A DNA stretch of 64,000 nucleotides from Mesorhizobium sp. WSM3862 (GCF_002294985.1 NZ_NSGE01000003.1:186001-250000); one strand, 5' to 3'. Shown: positions 36,947-47,018, counted from the stretch's first letter. Made by a program: numbers and translations. The notes: a model not told the origin generated them from the letters alone.

Positions 36947-38591
36947 AGCGGATTTCGTCATCATCGGATCCGGCTCCGCCGGCTCGGCCATGGCCTACCG
37001 GCTGTCGGAAGACGGCAAGCATTCGGTGATCGTCATCGAGTTCGGCGGCACCGATATGGGGCCGCTGATCCAGATGCCGTCGGCGCTGTCGATCCCGCTC
37101 AACATGAGCCTTTACGACTGGGGCTTCGCCAGCGAGCCGGAGCCGCATCTCGGCGGCCGTGTGCTCGCCACCCCGCGCGGCAAGGTGATCGGCGGTTCGT
37201 CCTCCATCAACGGCATGGTCTATGTTCGCGGCCATGCGCGCGACTTCGACCATTGGGCCGAACAGGGTGCTGCCGGATGGGGCTTCGCCGATGTGCTTCC
37301 CTATTTCAAGCGCATGGAGGATTCCGACGGCGGCGAGGACGGCTGGCGCGGTCACGGCGGCCCGCTGCATGTGCAGCGCGGCACGCGCAAGAACCCGCTC
37401 TACGGCGCCTTCCTCGAGGCGGGCCGGCAGGCCGGCTTCGAGCTCACCGACGACTACAACGGATCGAAGCAGGAAGGCTTCGGGCCGATGGAGCAGACCA
37501 TCTGGCGCGGCCGCCGCTGGTCCGCGGCCAACGCCTATCTGAAGCCGGCTCTCAAACGAAAAAATGTTAGCCTGCTTAAGGGTTTCGCGCGACGCGTGGT
37601 GATCGAGAATCAACGCGCCGTCGGCGTCGAGATCGAAGCTCACAAACAGATTCAGGTCGTTAAGGCGCGACGTGAGGTGATTGTGGCCGCGTCGTCGATC
37701 AATTCGCCGAAGATCCTTATGCTGTCCGGCATCGGTCCGGGCGCACATCTGCAGGAAAACGGCATAGAGGTCATTGCCGACCGGCAGGGCGTCGGCCGCA
37801 ATCTGCAGGACCATCTGGAGCTTTATATCCAGCAGGAAGCGACCAGACCGATCACGCTGAATTCGGTGCTCAACCCGTTCTCCAAGGCAATGATCGGCGC
37901 GCAGTGGCTGTTCTTCAAGACCGGCCTCGGCGCCACCAACCATTTCGAGGCGGCGGCCTTCGTGCGTTCGCAGGCCGGTGTCGACTACCCCGATATCCAG
38001 TATCACTTCATCCCAGCGGCGGTGCGCTATGACGGCAAGGCGGCGGCGAAGTCGCATGGCTTCCAGGCGCATGTCGGGCCGATGCGGTCGAAGTCGCGCG
38101 GCTCGGTGAGCCTGCGCTCGCCCGATCCGAAAGCGAAACCGGTGATCCGCTTCAACTACATGTCGCATCCCGACGACTGGAGCGAGTTCCGCCACTGCAT
38201 CCGGCTGACGCGCGAGATTTTTGGCCAGAAGGCCTTCGACGGCTTCCGCGGCAAGGAGATTTCGCCGGGCGCCCATGTGCGGACCGACGACGAGCTCGAC
38301 GCCTTCATCCGCGATCACGCCGAGAGCGCCTATCACCCTTGCGGCACCTGCAGGATGGGCCGCGCCGACGACCTGACCAGCGTCGTCGATCCGGAATGCC
38401 GGGTGATCGGCGTCGAGGGGCTGCGCGTTGCCGACTCCTCGATCTTCCCGCGGGTGACCAACGGCAACCTGAACGCGCCGTCGATCATGACCGGCGAGAA
38501 GGCGTCCGACCACATCCTTGGCCGCACGCCGCTCGCGCCATCCAACCAGGAACCCTGGATCAATCCGCGCTGGCAGGTGGCAGACAGATAG
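36939..38591 (+). CDS. betA: Choline dehydrogenase
   Basis: A 550-residue FAD enzyme of the GMC oxidoreductase family, oxidising choline to betaine aldehyde at the inner membrane. The FAD-binding motif is at the very start ([20 protein letters not shown]); [20 protein letters not shown] is the GMC signature 1, and the catalytic His-containing [10 protein letters not shown] block and [14 protein letters not shown] lie near the C-terminus. Length is normal. It overlaps the preceding dehydratase gene by 8 bp and is followed by betB after 55 bp. Confidence 0.95.
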   Translation: MLEADFVIIGSGSAGSAMAYRLSEDGKHSVIVIEFGGTDMGPLIQMPSALSIPLNMSLYDWGFASEPEPHLGGRVLATPRGKVIGGSSSINGMVYVRGHARDFDHWAEQGAAGWGFADVLPYFKRMEDSDGGEDGWRGHGGPLHVQRGTRKNPLYGAFLEAGRQAGFELTDDYNGSKQEGFGPMEQTIWRGRRWSAANAYLKPALKRKNVSLLKGFARRVVIENQRAVGVEIEAHKQIQVVKARREVIVAASSINSPKILMLSGIGPGAHLQENGIEVIADRQGVGRNLQDHLELYIQQEATRPITLNSVLNPFSKAMIGAQWLFFKTGLGATNHFEAAAFVRSQAGVDYPDIQYHFIPAAVRYDGKAAAKSHGFQAHVGPMRSKSRGSVSLRSPDPKAKPVIRFNYMSHPDDWSEFRHCIRLTREIFGQKAFDGFRGKEISPGAHVRTDDELDAFIRDHAESAYHPCGTCRMGRADDLTSVVDPECRVIGVEGLRVADSSIFPRVTNGNLNAPSIMTGEKASDHILGRTPLAPSNQEPWINPRWQVADR

Positions 38592-38646
38592 CGCATGATC
38601 CGGCGGGCGCCCTCCCCCGCCCCGGCGATTACGAACGGAGAAGACC

Positions 38647-40110
38647 ATGCGCGCCCAGCCAACGGCATCGCACTACGTCAACGGCCGCTACATCGAGGAC
38701 GAAGGCGGCGCGCCACTGCCGGTGATCTATCCGGCGACGGGCGAGACCATCGCCACGCTGCATTCGGCGACGCCGAACGTGCTGGAGTTGGCGATCGAGG
38801 CCGCGCGCGCGGCGCAGCCGGCCTGGGCACGGATGAAGCCGGTCGAGCGCGGCCGCGTCCTGCGCCGCGCCGCTGATATCCTGCGCGCCCGCAATGCCGA
38901 CCTGGCGCGCATCGAGACGCTGGACACCGGCAAGGCGATCCAGGAGACGCTGGTGGCGGACGCGCCTTCGGCCGCCGATTGCCTGGAATATTTCGCCGGC
39001 GCAGTGGCGGCCTTCAACGGCGAGATGATCGAGCTCGGCGGACCGTTTGCTTACACAAGACGAGAGCCGCTTGGTGTGTGCGTCGGCATCGGCGCCTGGA
39101 ACTATCCGATCCAGATCGCCGGCTGGAAGTCGGCGCCGGCTTTAGCCATGGGCAACGCCATGGTGTTCAAGCCGTCGGAGAACACGCCGCTCTCGGCACT
39201 GGCGCTGGCCGAAATCTACAGCGAGGCGGGCCTGCCCGACGGGCTGTTCAACGTCGTGCAGGGCTATGGCGATGTCGGCGCCGGCCTCGTCGGCCATGAT
39301 GTCGTGGCCAAGGTCTCGGTGACCGGCTCGGTGCCGACCGGCCGCAAGGTGCTGTCGCTTGCCGGTTCGAAAATGAAGCACGCCACGATGGAGCTCGGCG
39401 GCAAGTCGCCGCTGATCGTCTTCGACGATGCCGATCTCGAAAACGCCATCGGCGGCGCCATGCTCGGCAATTTCTATTCGACCGGCCAGATCTGCTCCAA
39501 CGGCACGCGCGTCTTCGTGCAGAAGGGCCTGCATGACCGCTTCGTCGAGCGGCTGACCGAGCGTACCAAAAAAATCCGCATCGGCGATCCGCTCGATCCG
39601 GAAACGCAGATGGGGCCGTTGGTCAACAAGGCGCAGCAGGAAAAGGCTGTTTCCTACATCGCCGCCGGCAGAGAGGAGGGTGCGACGCTTGCCTGCGGCG
39701 GCAACGTGCCGTCGCTGCAGGGCTTCGAAGGTGGCTTCTTCATCGAACCGACCGTGTTCACCGGCGTGACCGATGGCATGCGCATCGCGTGCGAGGAAAT
39801 CTTCGGACCGGTGATGAGCGTGCTGAAATTCGATAGCGAGGACGAGGTGATCGAACGCGCCAACAATACCGAATTCGGCCTCGCTGCGGGCGTCTTCACC
39901 CGCGACCTGCCCCGCGCCCATCGGGTGATCGCCGAGTTGCAGGCAGGCACCTGCTGGATCAACGCCTACAATCTGACGCCGGTGGAAATGCCCTTCGGCG
40001 GCGTCAAGCAGTCCGGCATCGGCCGCGAGAACTCGCTCGCGGCGCTGGCGCACTATTCGCAGCTGAAGGCGGTCTATGTCGAGACGGGGGATGTGGCGAG
40101 CCCGTATTGA
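38647..40110 (+). CDS. betB: Betaine aldehyde dehydrogenase
   Basis: A 487-residue NAD(P)-dependent aldehyde dehydrogenase completing glycine betaine synthesis. Catalytic E249 lies in MELGGKSP and C283 in [32 protein letters not shown] is the family's BetB-like cofactor region, and [13 protein letters not shown] is present. A GGAGAAG ribosome site precedes the ATG. It is the last gene of the bet operon; a convergent sugar-nucleotide operon begins 71 bp further on. Confidence 0.95.
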   Translation: MRAQPTASHYVNGRYIEDEGGAPLPVIYPATGETIATLHSATPNVLELAIEAARAAQPAWARMKPVERGRVLRRAADILRARNADLARIETLDTGKAIQETLVADAPSAADCLEYFAGAVAAFNGEMIELGGPFAYTRREPLGVCVGIGAWNYPIQIAGWKSAPALAMGNAMVFKPSENTPLSALALAEIYSEAGLPDGLFNVVQGYGDVGAGLVGHDVVAKVSVTGSVPTGRKVLSLAGSKMKHATMELGGKSPLIVFDDADLENAIGGAMLGNFYSTGQICSNGTRVFVQKGLHDRFVERLTERTKKIRIGDPLDPETQMGPLVNKAQQEKAVSYIAAGREEGATLACGGNVPSLQGFEGGFFIEPTVFTGVTDGMRIACEEIFGPVMSVLKFDSEDEVIERANNTEFGLAAGVFTRDLPRAHRVIAELQAGTCWINAYNLTPVEMPFGGVKQSGIGRENSLAALAHYSQLKAVYVETGDVASPY

Positions 40111-40181
40111 CTTGGCGATTGGCCAAAAGCCCGCAGTGACAGCAGAGATTGGCAGCTTCTGCGTTGCCGCCAGTTGCCCCC

Positions 40182-42419
40182 TCACCCCTTCTCCGCCGTT
40201 CCGTCCAGATACTGCGTCAGCGCGCAAACCAGATGGTAGAAGATGCTGGCCGGCACGTCGCTCGCCAATGACCGGCCGCGCTCGTCGATGCGGTCAATCC
40301 AGAGGCCGACCGGCGCCGGGTCGATGTGCCAGCGGAACAGGTGGCCGACGCGCGCCTCGATCTCCGGTTTGAGGTCCGGCCCACCCGAGCCGTCGAGCGC
40401 GATCGCAGCCTTGATCGCCTCGGCCTGCGGCCAGCTGCGCGAGACCGTGTCGAGCGGAAGGCCCTGGCGCGAGACGGCGCCATAGGCAAGGCCGGTGGCG
40501 CGGTTGAGGCCGTTGGCGACAGCCGAGGCATAGAGCTTGCGGGCGAAGCCGGTGAGTTCGGCCTGGCCGCTGCGGGCGGCGAAATCGACGAGCAGCGAGG
40601 CCCATTCGAAATGGTGGCCGGGTTCGGTCCATGTTCCTTTCGCGCCCGCCACGGGCTTCCAGCCGTCGTCGAAATACTCGCCCAGCGTCCAGCTTTCGGC
40701 ATCGAAGAAATGACTGCGGAAGAGATCTATGACGCGCGCCGCGCGGCTCAGGTAGACGCGCTCGCCAGTGGCTCTGTGCCAAGCGAGAAAGGCTTCGAGC
40801 AGATGCATGTGCGGGTTGGAGCGACGCTCGCCCTCGCCGTCGGAGGTTTCGAGGAAACCTGTCATGCGGCTGTCCTCGAGATGAGCATCGAGGAAAGCAA
40901 AGGTTTCCTCGGCGAGCCGCAACGCATCGGGATGACCCGACATATGCGCGTGCGCCAGCGCCAACAGCACGCAGGAATGGTCGTAGGCATCCTCGACCGG
41001 ATCGGCGACCGAGCCGTCGATATTGAGCGTGCGCACCCAGCCGCCTTTGTCGGTGCGGCCCCGGCCTGCCATGAAGTCAAGGCCATGAGCGATCAGCCGA
41101 TCCGCCGGTCCGTCCCAGCCGCGCTCCTTGGCGACGGCGAAGGCATAGATCTGACGCGCCTGGGTGCGCATGCGTTTTGGCTTCATCAACGGCGCGGCGT
41201 CGAAGCCCAGCGCCTCGTGGAAGCCGCCATGGCGCTCATCGACGCCGGCGGTCGACCACAGCGGCAGCGTCTCCTCGAACAGCCAGTGCCGAACGCGGCG
41301 CCGCCAGGCGCCGCTCTCGATGACGCGGTCATGCGCCGGCGTGAACCTCGTCTCCAGCCGACCGGATTTCTCTAGCTGCTCGACGATCTTCTTGACGTGC
41401 TGGCTGTGGCTGACCGGCGCCACGAAGGTGGCGTCGGCCGTCGAGACGATCGCCACGTCCTTCATGCCGATGGCCGACAGCAGCCGGCCGTCGCCGCGGA
41501 TGTAGGAGTTCTCGCAATCTATGGCCAGGACATCGCCAAGGATGACGTTACCGTGGCTGTCGGACGGGCCGACATCGAGCAGCGACTGCCACGAACCGAG
41601 ATCGTTCCAGCGGAATCCGGCCGGCACCATGGCGATGTCCTTGGCCCGCTCCATGACAGCGTAGTCGATCGAGGTCGACGGGATCGCCCAGTAGAGTTCC
41701 AGCGGCATGTAAAGCCCGGAAAGATCGTTGGTCGCCGCGTGATACGCGGCTTCCGTCGCCTGCCAGATCTTGGGCTCGAACGCGGCGAAGGCAGCGCGCA
41801 TGACGCCGGCGCGAAACAGGAAAATGCCGGTATTCCAGTAGAAACTGCCGGCGTCGAGATAAGCCCGCGCGGTGGCGAGGTCGGGCTTCTCGACGAAGCG
41901 AGAGACGTCGAACACGCCGTCGCGGTCGGCCGCGACCTCGATATAGCCATAGCCGGTTTCGGGCTGCGTCGGCTTGATCCCGAACACCACCAGGCGACCG
42001 GCTCTCGCCGCCGCAGCACCCGCTTCAACGCTCTGCCAGAACTGGCGCGCGGTGGAGATTTCGTGGTCGGAGGGCACCACGAGAACAAGCTCGTCGCCAA
42101 ATTCGGAGAGGGTGCGCAGGCTGGCAAGCGCCACGGCAGCGGCGGTGTTGCGCCCGGTGGGCTCGAACAGCGGCCCGCCGCCGGCGAGATCAATGCCGGC
42201 AAGATCGGCATGGACGCGCTCGGCATGGCGCTCCGATGCGATGAGAAAGATCGGCGTCTGCCCTTCAGGCCGCGCGGCCAGCCGGCGCAAGGTCTTGGCC
42301 AGCATCGAGCCGTCGCCGGAAAGGTCGTGGAATTGCTTGGGATTGTCCTCGCGCGACAGGGGCCATAACCGCGAGCCGACGCCGCCGCTCATGACGAAAC
42401 TGACGATGCGCTGGCTCAT
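40182..42419 (-). CDS. Mannose-1-phosphate guanylyltransferase fused to an AGE-family epimerase/isomerase
   Basis: A 745-residue two-domain protein. Residues 1 to about 350 are a ManC-type guanylyltransferase: SGGVGSRLWPLSREDNPKQF, VVPSDHEI, FVEKPD and WNTGIFLF. The rest, from about 360, is an (alpha/alpha)6-barrel of the N-acylglucosamine 2-epimerase family, with blocks such as RTQARQIYAFAVAKERGW, HMHLLEAFLAWH and RSWPQAEAIKAAIAL; rhizobial members of this family act as mannose-6-phosphate isomerases. Together they would link fructose-6-P/mannose-6-P to GDP-mannose. Most bifunctional ManC proteins carry a cupin isomerase instead. Start is the ATG at 42419, 10 bp after the phosphomannomutase gene. 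Confidence 0.87.
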   Translation of the reverse strand: MSQRIVSFVMSGGVGSRLWPLSREDNPKQFHDLSGDGSMLAKTLRRLAARPEGQTPIFLIASERHAERVHADLAGIDLAGGGPLFEPTGRNTAAAVALASLRTLSEFGDELVLVVPSDHEISTARQFWQSVEAGAAAARAGRLVVFGIKPTQPETGYGYIEVAADRDGVFDVSRFVEKPDLATARAYLDAGSFYWNTGIFLFRAGVMRAAFAAFEPKIWQATEAAYHAATNDLSGLYMPLELYWAIPSTSIDYAVMERAKDIAMVPAGFRWNDLGSWQSLLDVGPSDSHGNVILGDVLAIDCENSYIRGDGRLLSAIGMKDVAIVSTADATFVAPVSHSQHVKKIVEQLEKSGRLETRFTPAHDRVIESGAWRRRVRHWLFEETLPLWSTAGVDERHGGFHEALGFDAAPLMKPKRMRTQARQIYAFAVAKERGWDGPADRLIAHGLDFMAGRGRTDKGGWVRTLNIDGSVADPVEDAYDHSCVLLALAHAHMSGHPDALRLAEETFAFLDAHLEDSRMTGFLETSDGEGERRSNPHMHLLEAFLAWHRATGERVYLSRAARVIDLFRSHFFDAESWTLGEYFDDGWKPVAGAKGTWTEPGHHFEWASLLVDFAARSGQAELTGFARKLYASAVANGLNRATGLAYGAVSRQGLPLDTVSRSWPQAEAIKAAIALDGSGGPDLKPEIEARVGHLFRWHIDPAPVGLWIDRIDERGRSLASDVPASIFYHLVCALTQYLDGTAEKG

Positions 42420-42429
42420 GGCTGCCCTG

Positions 42430-43950
42430 TTAGAAGGTCTGGTTGTAGGCGCCGACTTCGGGACTGCGGCGCAGCACGGCGTCGACGGCTTCGAACATCT
42501 GCCGGCGCCGCTCGGACGATACCGGGCTCTCCACCACCACGACAAGCTCGGGCTTGTTCGAGGAGGCGCGCACAAGGCCCCAGGTGCCGTCCTCCGCAAC
42601 GACGCGCACACCGTTGACGGTGATGAGCGTTACGATCTTCTGGCCGGCAAAGTCAGCACCTTCGCGGTGCATCGTCTGAAAATCCGCCACGACGCGGTCG
42701 ACCACGCCGTACTTCACCTCGTCGGGGCATTGCGATGACATGGTCGGCGTACCGTAGGTCAGCGGCAACGCGCGGCAGAGATCGGCCATCGAGCTCCGCG
42801 GATTGCGGTCGAGCATCTGGCAGATGACGATCGCAGTGATCAGCCCGTCGTCATAGCCGCGGCCGATAGGCGGGTTGAAGAAGAAATGCCCGGATTTCTC
42901 GAAGCCGGCGACGGCACCGAGCTCGGCAACGCGGCGCTTGATGTAGGAATGGCCGGTCTTCCAATAGTCAGTTGTGGCGCCGTTCGCCTTGAGCACATGA
43001 TCGGTGGCGAAGAGCCCCGTCGACTTGACGTCGACGACGAAGGCCGAGCCCGGACGGAGCGATGAAGTATCGCGCGCGAGCATGAGGCCGACCTTGTCGG
43101 CGAAGATCTCGTTGCCCTCGTTGTCGACGACGCCGCAGCGGTCGCCGTCGCCATCGAAGCCCAGTCCGACATCTGCGCCCGTCTCCAGCACCTTCTCGCT
43201 GATGGCACGCAGCATCTGCATGTCCTCGGGATTGGGATTGTAGCGCGGGAAGGCATGGTCGAGCTCGACGTCGAGCGGGATCACCTCGCAGCCGACACGC
43301 GCCAGCGCTTCCGGCGCGAAGGCGCCGGCCGTGCCGTTGCCGCAGGCACAAACGACCTTGAGCTTTCTCGAGATGTGTTTGCCCTTGGTAAGATCATCGA
43401 CATAGAGCTCCCGGAAACCGGAGATGAACTCGTAGGCACCGCCGCCGCGGAGGTCGAAGTCGGCTTCGAGCACGATCTTCTTCAACGCGCTCATCTCTTC
43501 CGGACCGAAGGTGAGCGGCCGCGCCGCCCCCATCTTGACGCCGGTCCAGCCATTCTCGTTATGCGAGGCGGTGACCATGGCGACCGAGGGTGTATCGAGC
43601 GCGAACTGCGCGAAATAGGCCATGGGGGACAAAGCCAGGCCGATATCCTTCACCCGGGCGCCCCCTGCCATCAGGCCGGAGACCAGCGCCAGCTTGATCG
43701 ACAGCGAATAGGAGCGGAAATCATGGCCGGTGACGATATCCGGCCCAACGCCCAAGCGCCGGATCAGCGTGCCCAGACCCATGCCGAGCGCCTGGACGCC
43801 GATCAAATTGAGCTCCGGCGCCTTGGTCGAGCCGGGATGGCCGACCCACCAGCGCGCGTCGTACTCGCGAAAGCCCGACGCCGTGATCAGCGCCGAGGTC
43901 TCGAATTCGAAGCTGTTGGGCCGGGCTTCGCCAACAATCGTGAAGGTCAA
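42430..43950 (-). CDS. manB: Phosphomannomutase/phosphoglucomutase
   Basis: A 506-residue phosphohexomutase converting mannose-6-P to mannose-1-P. The phosphoserine is S129 in TASHNENGWTGVKMG, the Mg-binding loop is DGDGDRCGVV, and the sugar-binding block is EKSGHFFF. Translation must use a TTG at 43950 (giving MTFTIVGEARPNSFEFE), since no ATG lies upstream in frame and the next Met is well inside the domain. It forms an operon with the ManC-epimerase gene 10 bp downstream. In nodulating rhizobia a homologue is called noeK; here a role in surface polysaccharide supply is inferred. Confidence 0.9.
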   Translation of the reverse strand: MTFTIVGEARPNSFEFETSALITASGFREYDARWWVGHPGSTKAPELNLIGVQALGMGLGTLIRRLGVGPDIVTGHDFRSYSLSIKLALVSGLMAGGARVKDIGLALSPMAYFAQFALDTPSVAMVTASHNENGWTGVKMGAARPLTFGPEEMSALKKIVLEADFDLRGGGAYEFISGFRELYVDDLTKGKHISRKLKVVCACGNGTAGAFAPEALARVGCEVIPLDVELDHAFPRYNPNPEDMQMLRAISEKVLETGADVGLGFDGDGDRCGVVDNEGNEIFADKVGLMLARDTSSLRPGSAFVVDVKSTGLFATDHVLKANGATTDYWKTGHSYIKRRVAELGAVAGFEKSGHFFFNPPIGRGYDDGLITAIVICQMLDRNPRSSMADLCRALPLTYGTPTMSSQCPDEVKYGVVDRVVADFQTMHREGADFAGQKIVTLITVNGVRVVAEDGTWGLVRASSNKPELVVVVESPVSSERRRQMFEAVDAVLRRSPEVGAYNQTF

Positions 43951-44150
43951 TGGTCGAAACTCCAGAGAGCCGGAATGCCGATCTGTAAAGGGCGCGGCTT
44001 ATCACGAAAGCCTTTAAGCCGGTCTTTATCCGACGGCTAAATCGCATGCTATCCGGGCAAGCTGGGTGAAAGCCGAGAAATGCGACACAAGTGCAGCCAT
44101 TGACGCTTGCAGGATCGGAAAGTGGCGGCTATAAGCCCGCCGTCTGGTCA

Positions 44151-44227
44151 CGGAGTGTAGCGCAGTCTGGTAGCGCACATCGTTCGGGACGATGGGGTCG
44201 CAGGTTCAAATCCTGCCACTCCGACCA
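44151..44227 (+). tRNA. tRNA-Pro (anticodon CGG)
   Basis: A full cloverleaf: acceptor stem CGGAGTG / CACTCCG, D arm with GCGC pairs, anticodon stem CATCG / CGATG with loop TTCGGGA (anticodon CGG), T arm GCAGG-TTCAAAT-CCTGC, and an encoded CCA end. It marks the change from tightly packed core genes to the loosely packed accessory strip, and tRNA 3' ends are frequent integration sites; no repeated copy of its 3' end was noticed to the right. Confidence 0.97.
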
Positions 44228-44316
44228 GAAAAAACAACTAGTTAGCTTTCTCCCGATTTTGTCTCCCACCTGATATCCCACCTGAAACTCAAGCCGATGA
44301 TGATCGAGCGCCAGTT

Positions 44317-44502
44317 TCAGAGATCAAAACGTATCGCCCTGCCCCGTTCGGCTGCGAAGGTGCCGATCGTAGATTGAAGGTCGCCGATCGGTTCCGCGGA
44401 GCCGATCGCGCGCAGCGCGGCTACGCCGGCCTTGATCGACACTGGCCCGGGCTCGGCCTTGAGCAGAGCCTCAAGCGCGCGTTCGAATTGGTCGTTCGTC
44501 AT
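44317..44502 (-). CDS. Small hypothetical protein
   Basis: A 61-residue protein of unknown function. The start is the ATG at 44502 (MTNDQFERALEALLKAEPG), which overlaps the stop of the upstream zinc-ribbon-like gene (ATGA) and has a GGAGGAAGG ribosome site. It looks like a helix-rich small protein ending in GRAIRFDL. Similar short proteins occur in Mesorhizobium accessory regions as far as I recall. Confidence 0.6.
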   Translation of the reverse strand: MTNDQFERALEALLKAEPGPVSIKAGVAALRAIGSAEPIGDLQSTIGTFAAERGRAIRFDL

Positions 44503-44819
44503 TTCGGACCTTCCTCCTTCCAAACCGGCACCCGGTTGATCTTAATCGCCACCAGGCGCCGGATGCGCAAGCCGACGCCTTCGCGGCCGGTCGGGACGAA
44601 GGCTTCGACATCAAGCATACCGTGGTCGCCGCCGTTCTCACATTTCATGCGGTAGGCGAGCGAGTCGACGTCGACATCACCAAAAATCTGGATCAGATCC
44701 GACGGATGATAATTGTGCTGCCGCTTGCAATAGCCGCACCGCACCCGAACCAGGCGCATGGTGTCGTTCAGGTTCGATAGCGGATAGTCGCGCCGCTTCG
44801 GGCCATAGGTCTCGGGCAT
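44499..44819 (-). CDS. Hypothetical protein with zinc-ribbon-like cysteines
   Basis: A 106-residue protein. It contains VRVRCGYCKRQHNYHPSDL, a C-x2-C pair followed by a His and a later Cys (MKCENGGDHG), which could form a zinc site. The C-terminus ends GLRIRRLVAIKINRV. It overlaps the next small gene by ATGA on the same strand, so the two form a unit. No known family is recognised; a nucleic-acid-binding role is a guess from the zinc-ribbon-like pattern and the basic tail. Confidence 0.65.
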   Translation of the reverse strand: MPETYGPKRRDYPLSNLNDTMRLVRVRCGYCKRQHNYHPSDLIQIFGDVDVDSLAYRMKCENGGDHGMLDVEAFVPTGREGVGLRIRRLVAIKINRVPVWKEEGPK

Positions 44820-45222
44820 GAGAACAAAAAAGGAACATTTTCCTCGAACGTCAAGATTGCCTGTGGAAATCTTTTAGCCCCGAGAGGCCCCCCACACGAA
44901 GGCCAGATGCGGGGCGCGGCTCTCAGAGCGGCGTGCCCTGACGTGGCGTCGCGACAATAGCTTTTTCAGGCTAATATTGGGCGCGTCGAGCGGCCGACCA
45001 ACAACTGATGCTTAGACATCCCGCTTTGACTTTTCCCTCCATCGCTCGGCCATCCGTCTTGCGAATCGCCAGCGCTTGTGGCGCCGCGAGCGTTCTTGAG
45101 GAGGGTCCTAACCTCTTTTACTATTCCGCAAAATAGGTCCGGGGGCGCCTTGCCTGCGTTCTGAAGTTGCGCGATTCTGCTCATGGGGGAGTGTGGTGTG
45201 AAAGTTGGGGGACACCACTGAA
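44820..45222. other. Intergenic region
   Basis: 403 bp between divergent small genes. A 72-codon leftward frame (44966-45184) is present but has no family resemblance and was not accepted. No RNA gene or strong terminator was recognised. Confidence 0.4.
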
Positions 45223-45772
45223 ATGTTCACTGATTACTACGAGCTCTTGGAGATCAGCCCGAAGGCCACCTCTGAGCCGGTCGAACGGATATTCCGCTAT
45301 TTCGCCATGCGCTACCATCCCGACAATCGGGACACGGGCGATGAGTCTCGCTTCAATGAGATCGTAGAGGCGCACAACACCCTCAAAGATCCGCTCAAGC
45401 GGGCCCAGTACGATATCCAATACATGGATTAATGTAAGTGATCGCCGAGAGTTGGCTGACGCCGCTGCCGACCCGAGGACCGTCGAGCGGGATTCCGTCA
45501 TTCAAGGGAAGGTGCTGTCACTTCTTTCCGCAAAGCGCCGACAGGACGTCCACAATCCCGGCATAGGCGACGAAGAACTCGAACGCCTGTCAGGCTGCCC
45601 GACCGAGCATCTGGAGTTTCATCTCTGGTACCTCAAGGCGAAGGGCTGGATAGGAAGGATCGAAAACGGGATGTTCGCGATCACCGTTGAAGGGATCGAC
45701 CGCGCCAATTCGGAGCATCGTCACAAGTCCCCCGTCGCCACCAGACTGCTCGACTATTCGCACAGCGGCTAG
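45223..45772 (+). pseudogene. J-domain / winged-helix protein gene apparently split by a frameshift
   Basis: The first part, 45223-45432, encodes a 69-residue J-domain (MFTDYYELLEISPKAT...RYHPDNRDTGDE, HPD motif intact) ending at a TAA. A second frame, open through the same spot, continues with INVSDRRELADAAADPRTVE and then a winged-helix-like region (GIGDEELERLSGCPTEHL, LWYLKAKGWIGRIENG). In rhizobia I know proteins in which a J-domain is followed by this helix-turn-helix region in one chain, so the two pieces look like one gene broken by a one-base shift near 45424-45430. A TTG at 45452 could still start the second half as a separate protein. Confidence 0.65.
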
Positions 45773-45876
45773 AGCGCGAGTTCAGGCTGGCCCGGTCTGG
45801 CGCCACAGGCAGGTTGGGCTGGCCGCAAGCAGTCTGATCGGGATGCTGGTGGGCTATTGCTGTAAAGCCAGAATGG

Positions 45877-46470
45877 TCACTGTCTCTCTGGCCGGACCGT
45901 CTCAACTGAGAGAGATCCGGCAGGAAGCGGCCGCAGGAGCTCACCTTCCGGCTTTGTCAGGTTGAGCCAGGCGGACCAGTTCTCCGGCTCAAGAACCACT
46001 ACCTGTCGGTTGTGATACGGCGCCACATCCGGACTAGGATCTGTCGTCAGCATCGTGAAGCTGGGCGGCTTGTTGCCGACCGCCTCGCGCCAAAGCCCGG
46101 CAATTGCCATGAACGGCGCGCCGTTGAGGGTGAAGCGGTGTTTCGCTTTCGGATATTTCGTTCCGGTGGATTCGAAGAATGCGGAAGCCGGAACCAGGCA
46201 GCGCTTGCTGTTGCCAAACTGTCGGCCCTCGGAGCGGAAATTGAAAACCGGCCCGCCTTTGGGACCGGCCGGCGGGAAGCCGAAGGTCATTGAGGCCAGC
46301 TCGATTGCATCGCCGGCAACGCGCATTATTGGCGCCGGGTCGTTTATGCGGATGTCGTCAGCTTGCGGCAGATCGAGCTCCGTCTGATGGCTGGAGATCT
46401 GCAACGCGAGCGACTCCATCATGCGGCAGTATTCAGCCCAAGCAATGTGCTGCTCGTAATCGTTGCACAT
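45877..46470 (-). CDS. SRAP/HMCES family protein (SOS-response-associated peptidase, YedK-like)
   Basis: A 197-residue SRAP-domain protein, which shields abasic sites in single-stranded DNA by forming a covalent link through its N-terminal cysteine. C2 is present (MCNDYEQ), as required after removal of Met1. Other family blocks: NFRSEG (the Asn/Arg DNA-contact region), CLVPASAFFES (catalytic Glu region) and APYHNRQVVVLEP, whose His matches the conserved active-site His. It is a little shorter than E. coli YedK. SRAP genes are common in accessory DNA and near SOS genes in Rhizobiales. Confidence 0.9.
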   Translation of the reverse strand: MCNDYEQHIAWAEYCRMMESLALQISSHQTELDLPQADDIRINDPAPIMRVAGDAIELASMTFGFPPAGPKGGPVFNFRSEGRQFGNSKRCLVPASAFFESTGTKYPKAKHRFTLNGAPFMAIAGLWREAVGNKPPSFTMLTTDPSPDVAPYHNRQVVVLEPENWSAWLNLTKPEGELLRPLPAGSLSVETVRPERQ

Positions 46471-46796
46471 ACCGGTCTCGCAGGAACTTTGGACCTCCCC
46501 TTCACGCGGGAACGCTCTGTCCGAACCGAAGTTTCCCAGGCCGCTTCGCGGGTCAGCATATTTGCAGTTCCTAATGAAACGGGCGCTCTTGCTGCCAGTT
46601 CAGCCCGGCGTCTGTTCCCCCGAAGCCTCTCGGCGACGGGCTTTTTTCCAATCAGAGCCACGAGGGAAATATCCTGAGCGGCGTCTGGTGGCATTGAGCC
46701 GCCTTGCGCGGCCTGCCGAGCCAGGCTGTCACATTTTCGTGAGCTTGGCTGGAACCTTCCCGACTGGGCACGGTTGCTCCAGAAACGGAGCCGAGC
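46471..46796. other. Intergenic region upstream of the SRAP gene
   Basis: 326 bp between divergent genes. Several short frames cross it but none resembles a protein. No clear LexA-type box, hairpin or RNA gene was recognised. Confidence 0.4.
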
Positions 46797-47018
46797 ATGC
46801 CACAATTTCATGTTGAAGAGATGGCCGGTGAAACTGTCATCGCGAGACACGTGACCCGTGCTGCCGACGCGCTGAGCGCCGTCAGAGCAGTCACCGGGGG
46901 CCAAATTTCTGCCCGAACTGACCACCAGCGCTGGTTTCGCGTCGTCGACGAGAGAAACGCCAGCGTCCACGAGTTCGGCGTCGAAGAGCCGCCGTTGCGC
47001 ACAGACTTCGCAAAATGA
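46797..47018 (+). CDS. Small conserved hypothetical protein (paralogue of the gene at 48583)
   Basis: A 73-residue protein of unknown function. It aligns without gaps over 63 residues with the product of 48583-48774, sharing 19 identical positions including VTG, the W-x-RV-x-D core and the final Phe. The common pattern suggests a small alpha/beta domain. A C-terminal extension EEPPLRTDFAK is unique to this copy. Such short proteins are common in Mesorhizobium and relatives. Confidence 0.68.
   Translation: MPQFHVEEMAGETVIARHVTRAADALSAVRAVTGGQISARTDHQRWFRVVDERNASVHEFGVEEPPLRTDFAK

Noticed and set aside
44966-45184. 72-codon leftward frame
   Set aside because: No family resemblance, Ser/Gly/Lys-rich low complexity.
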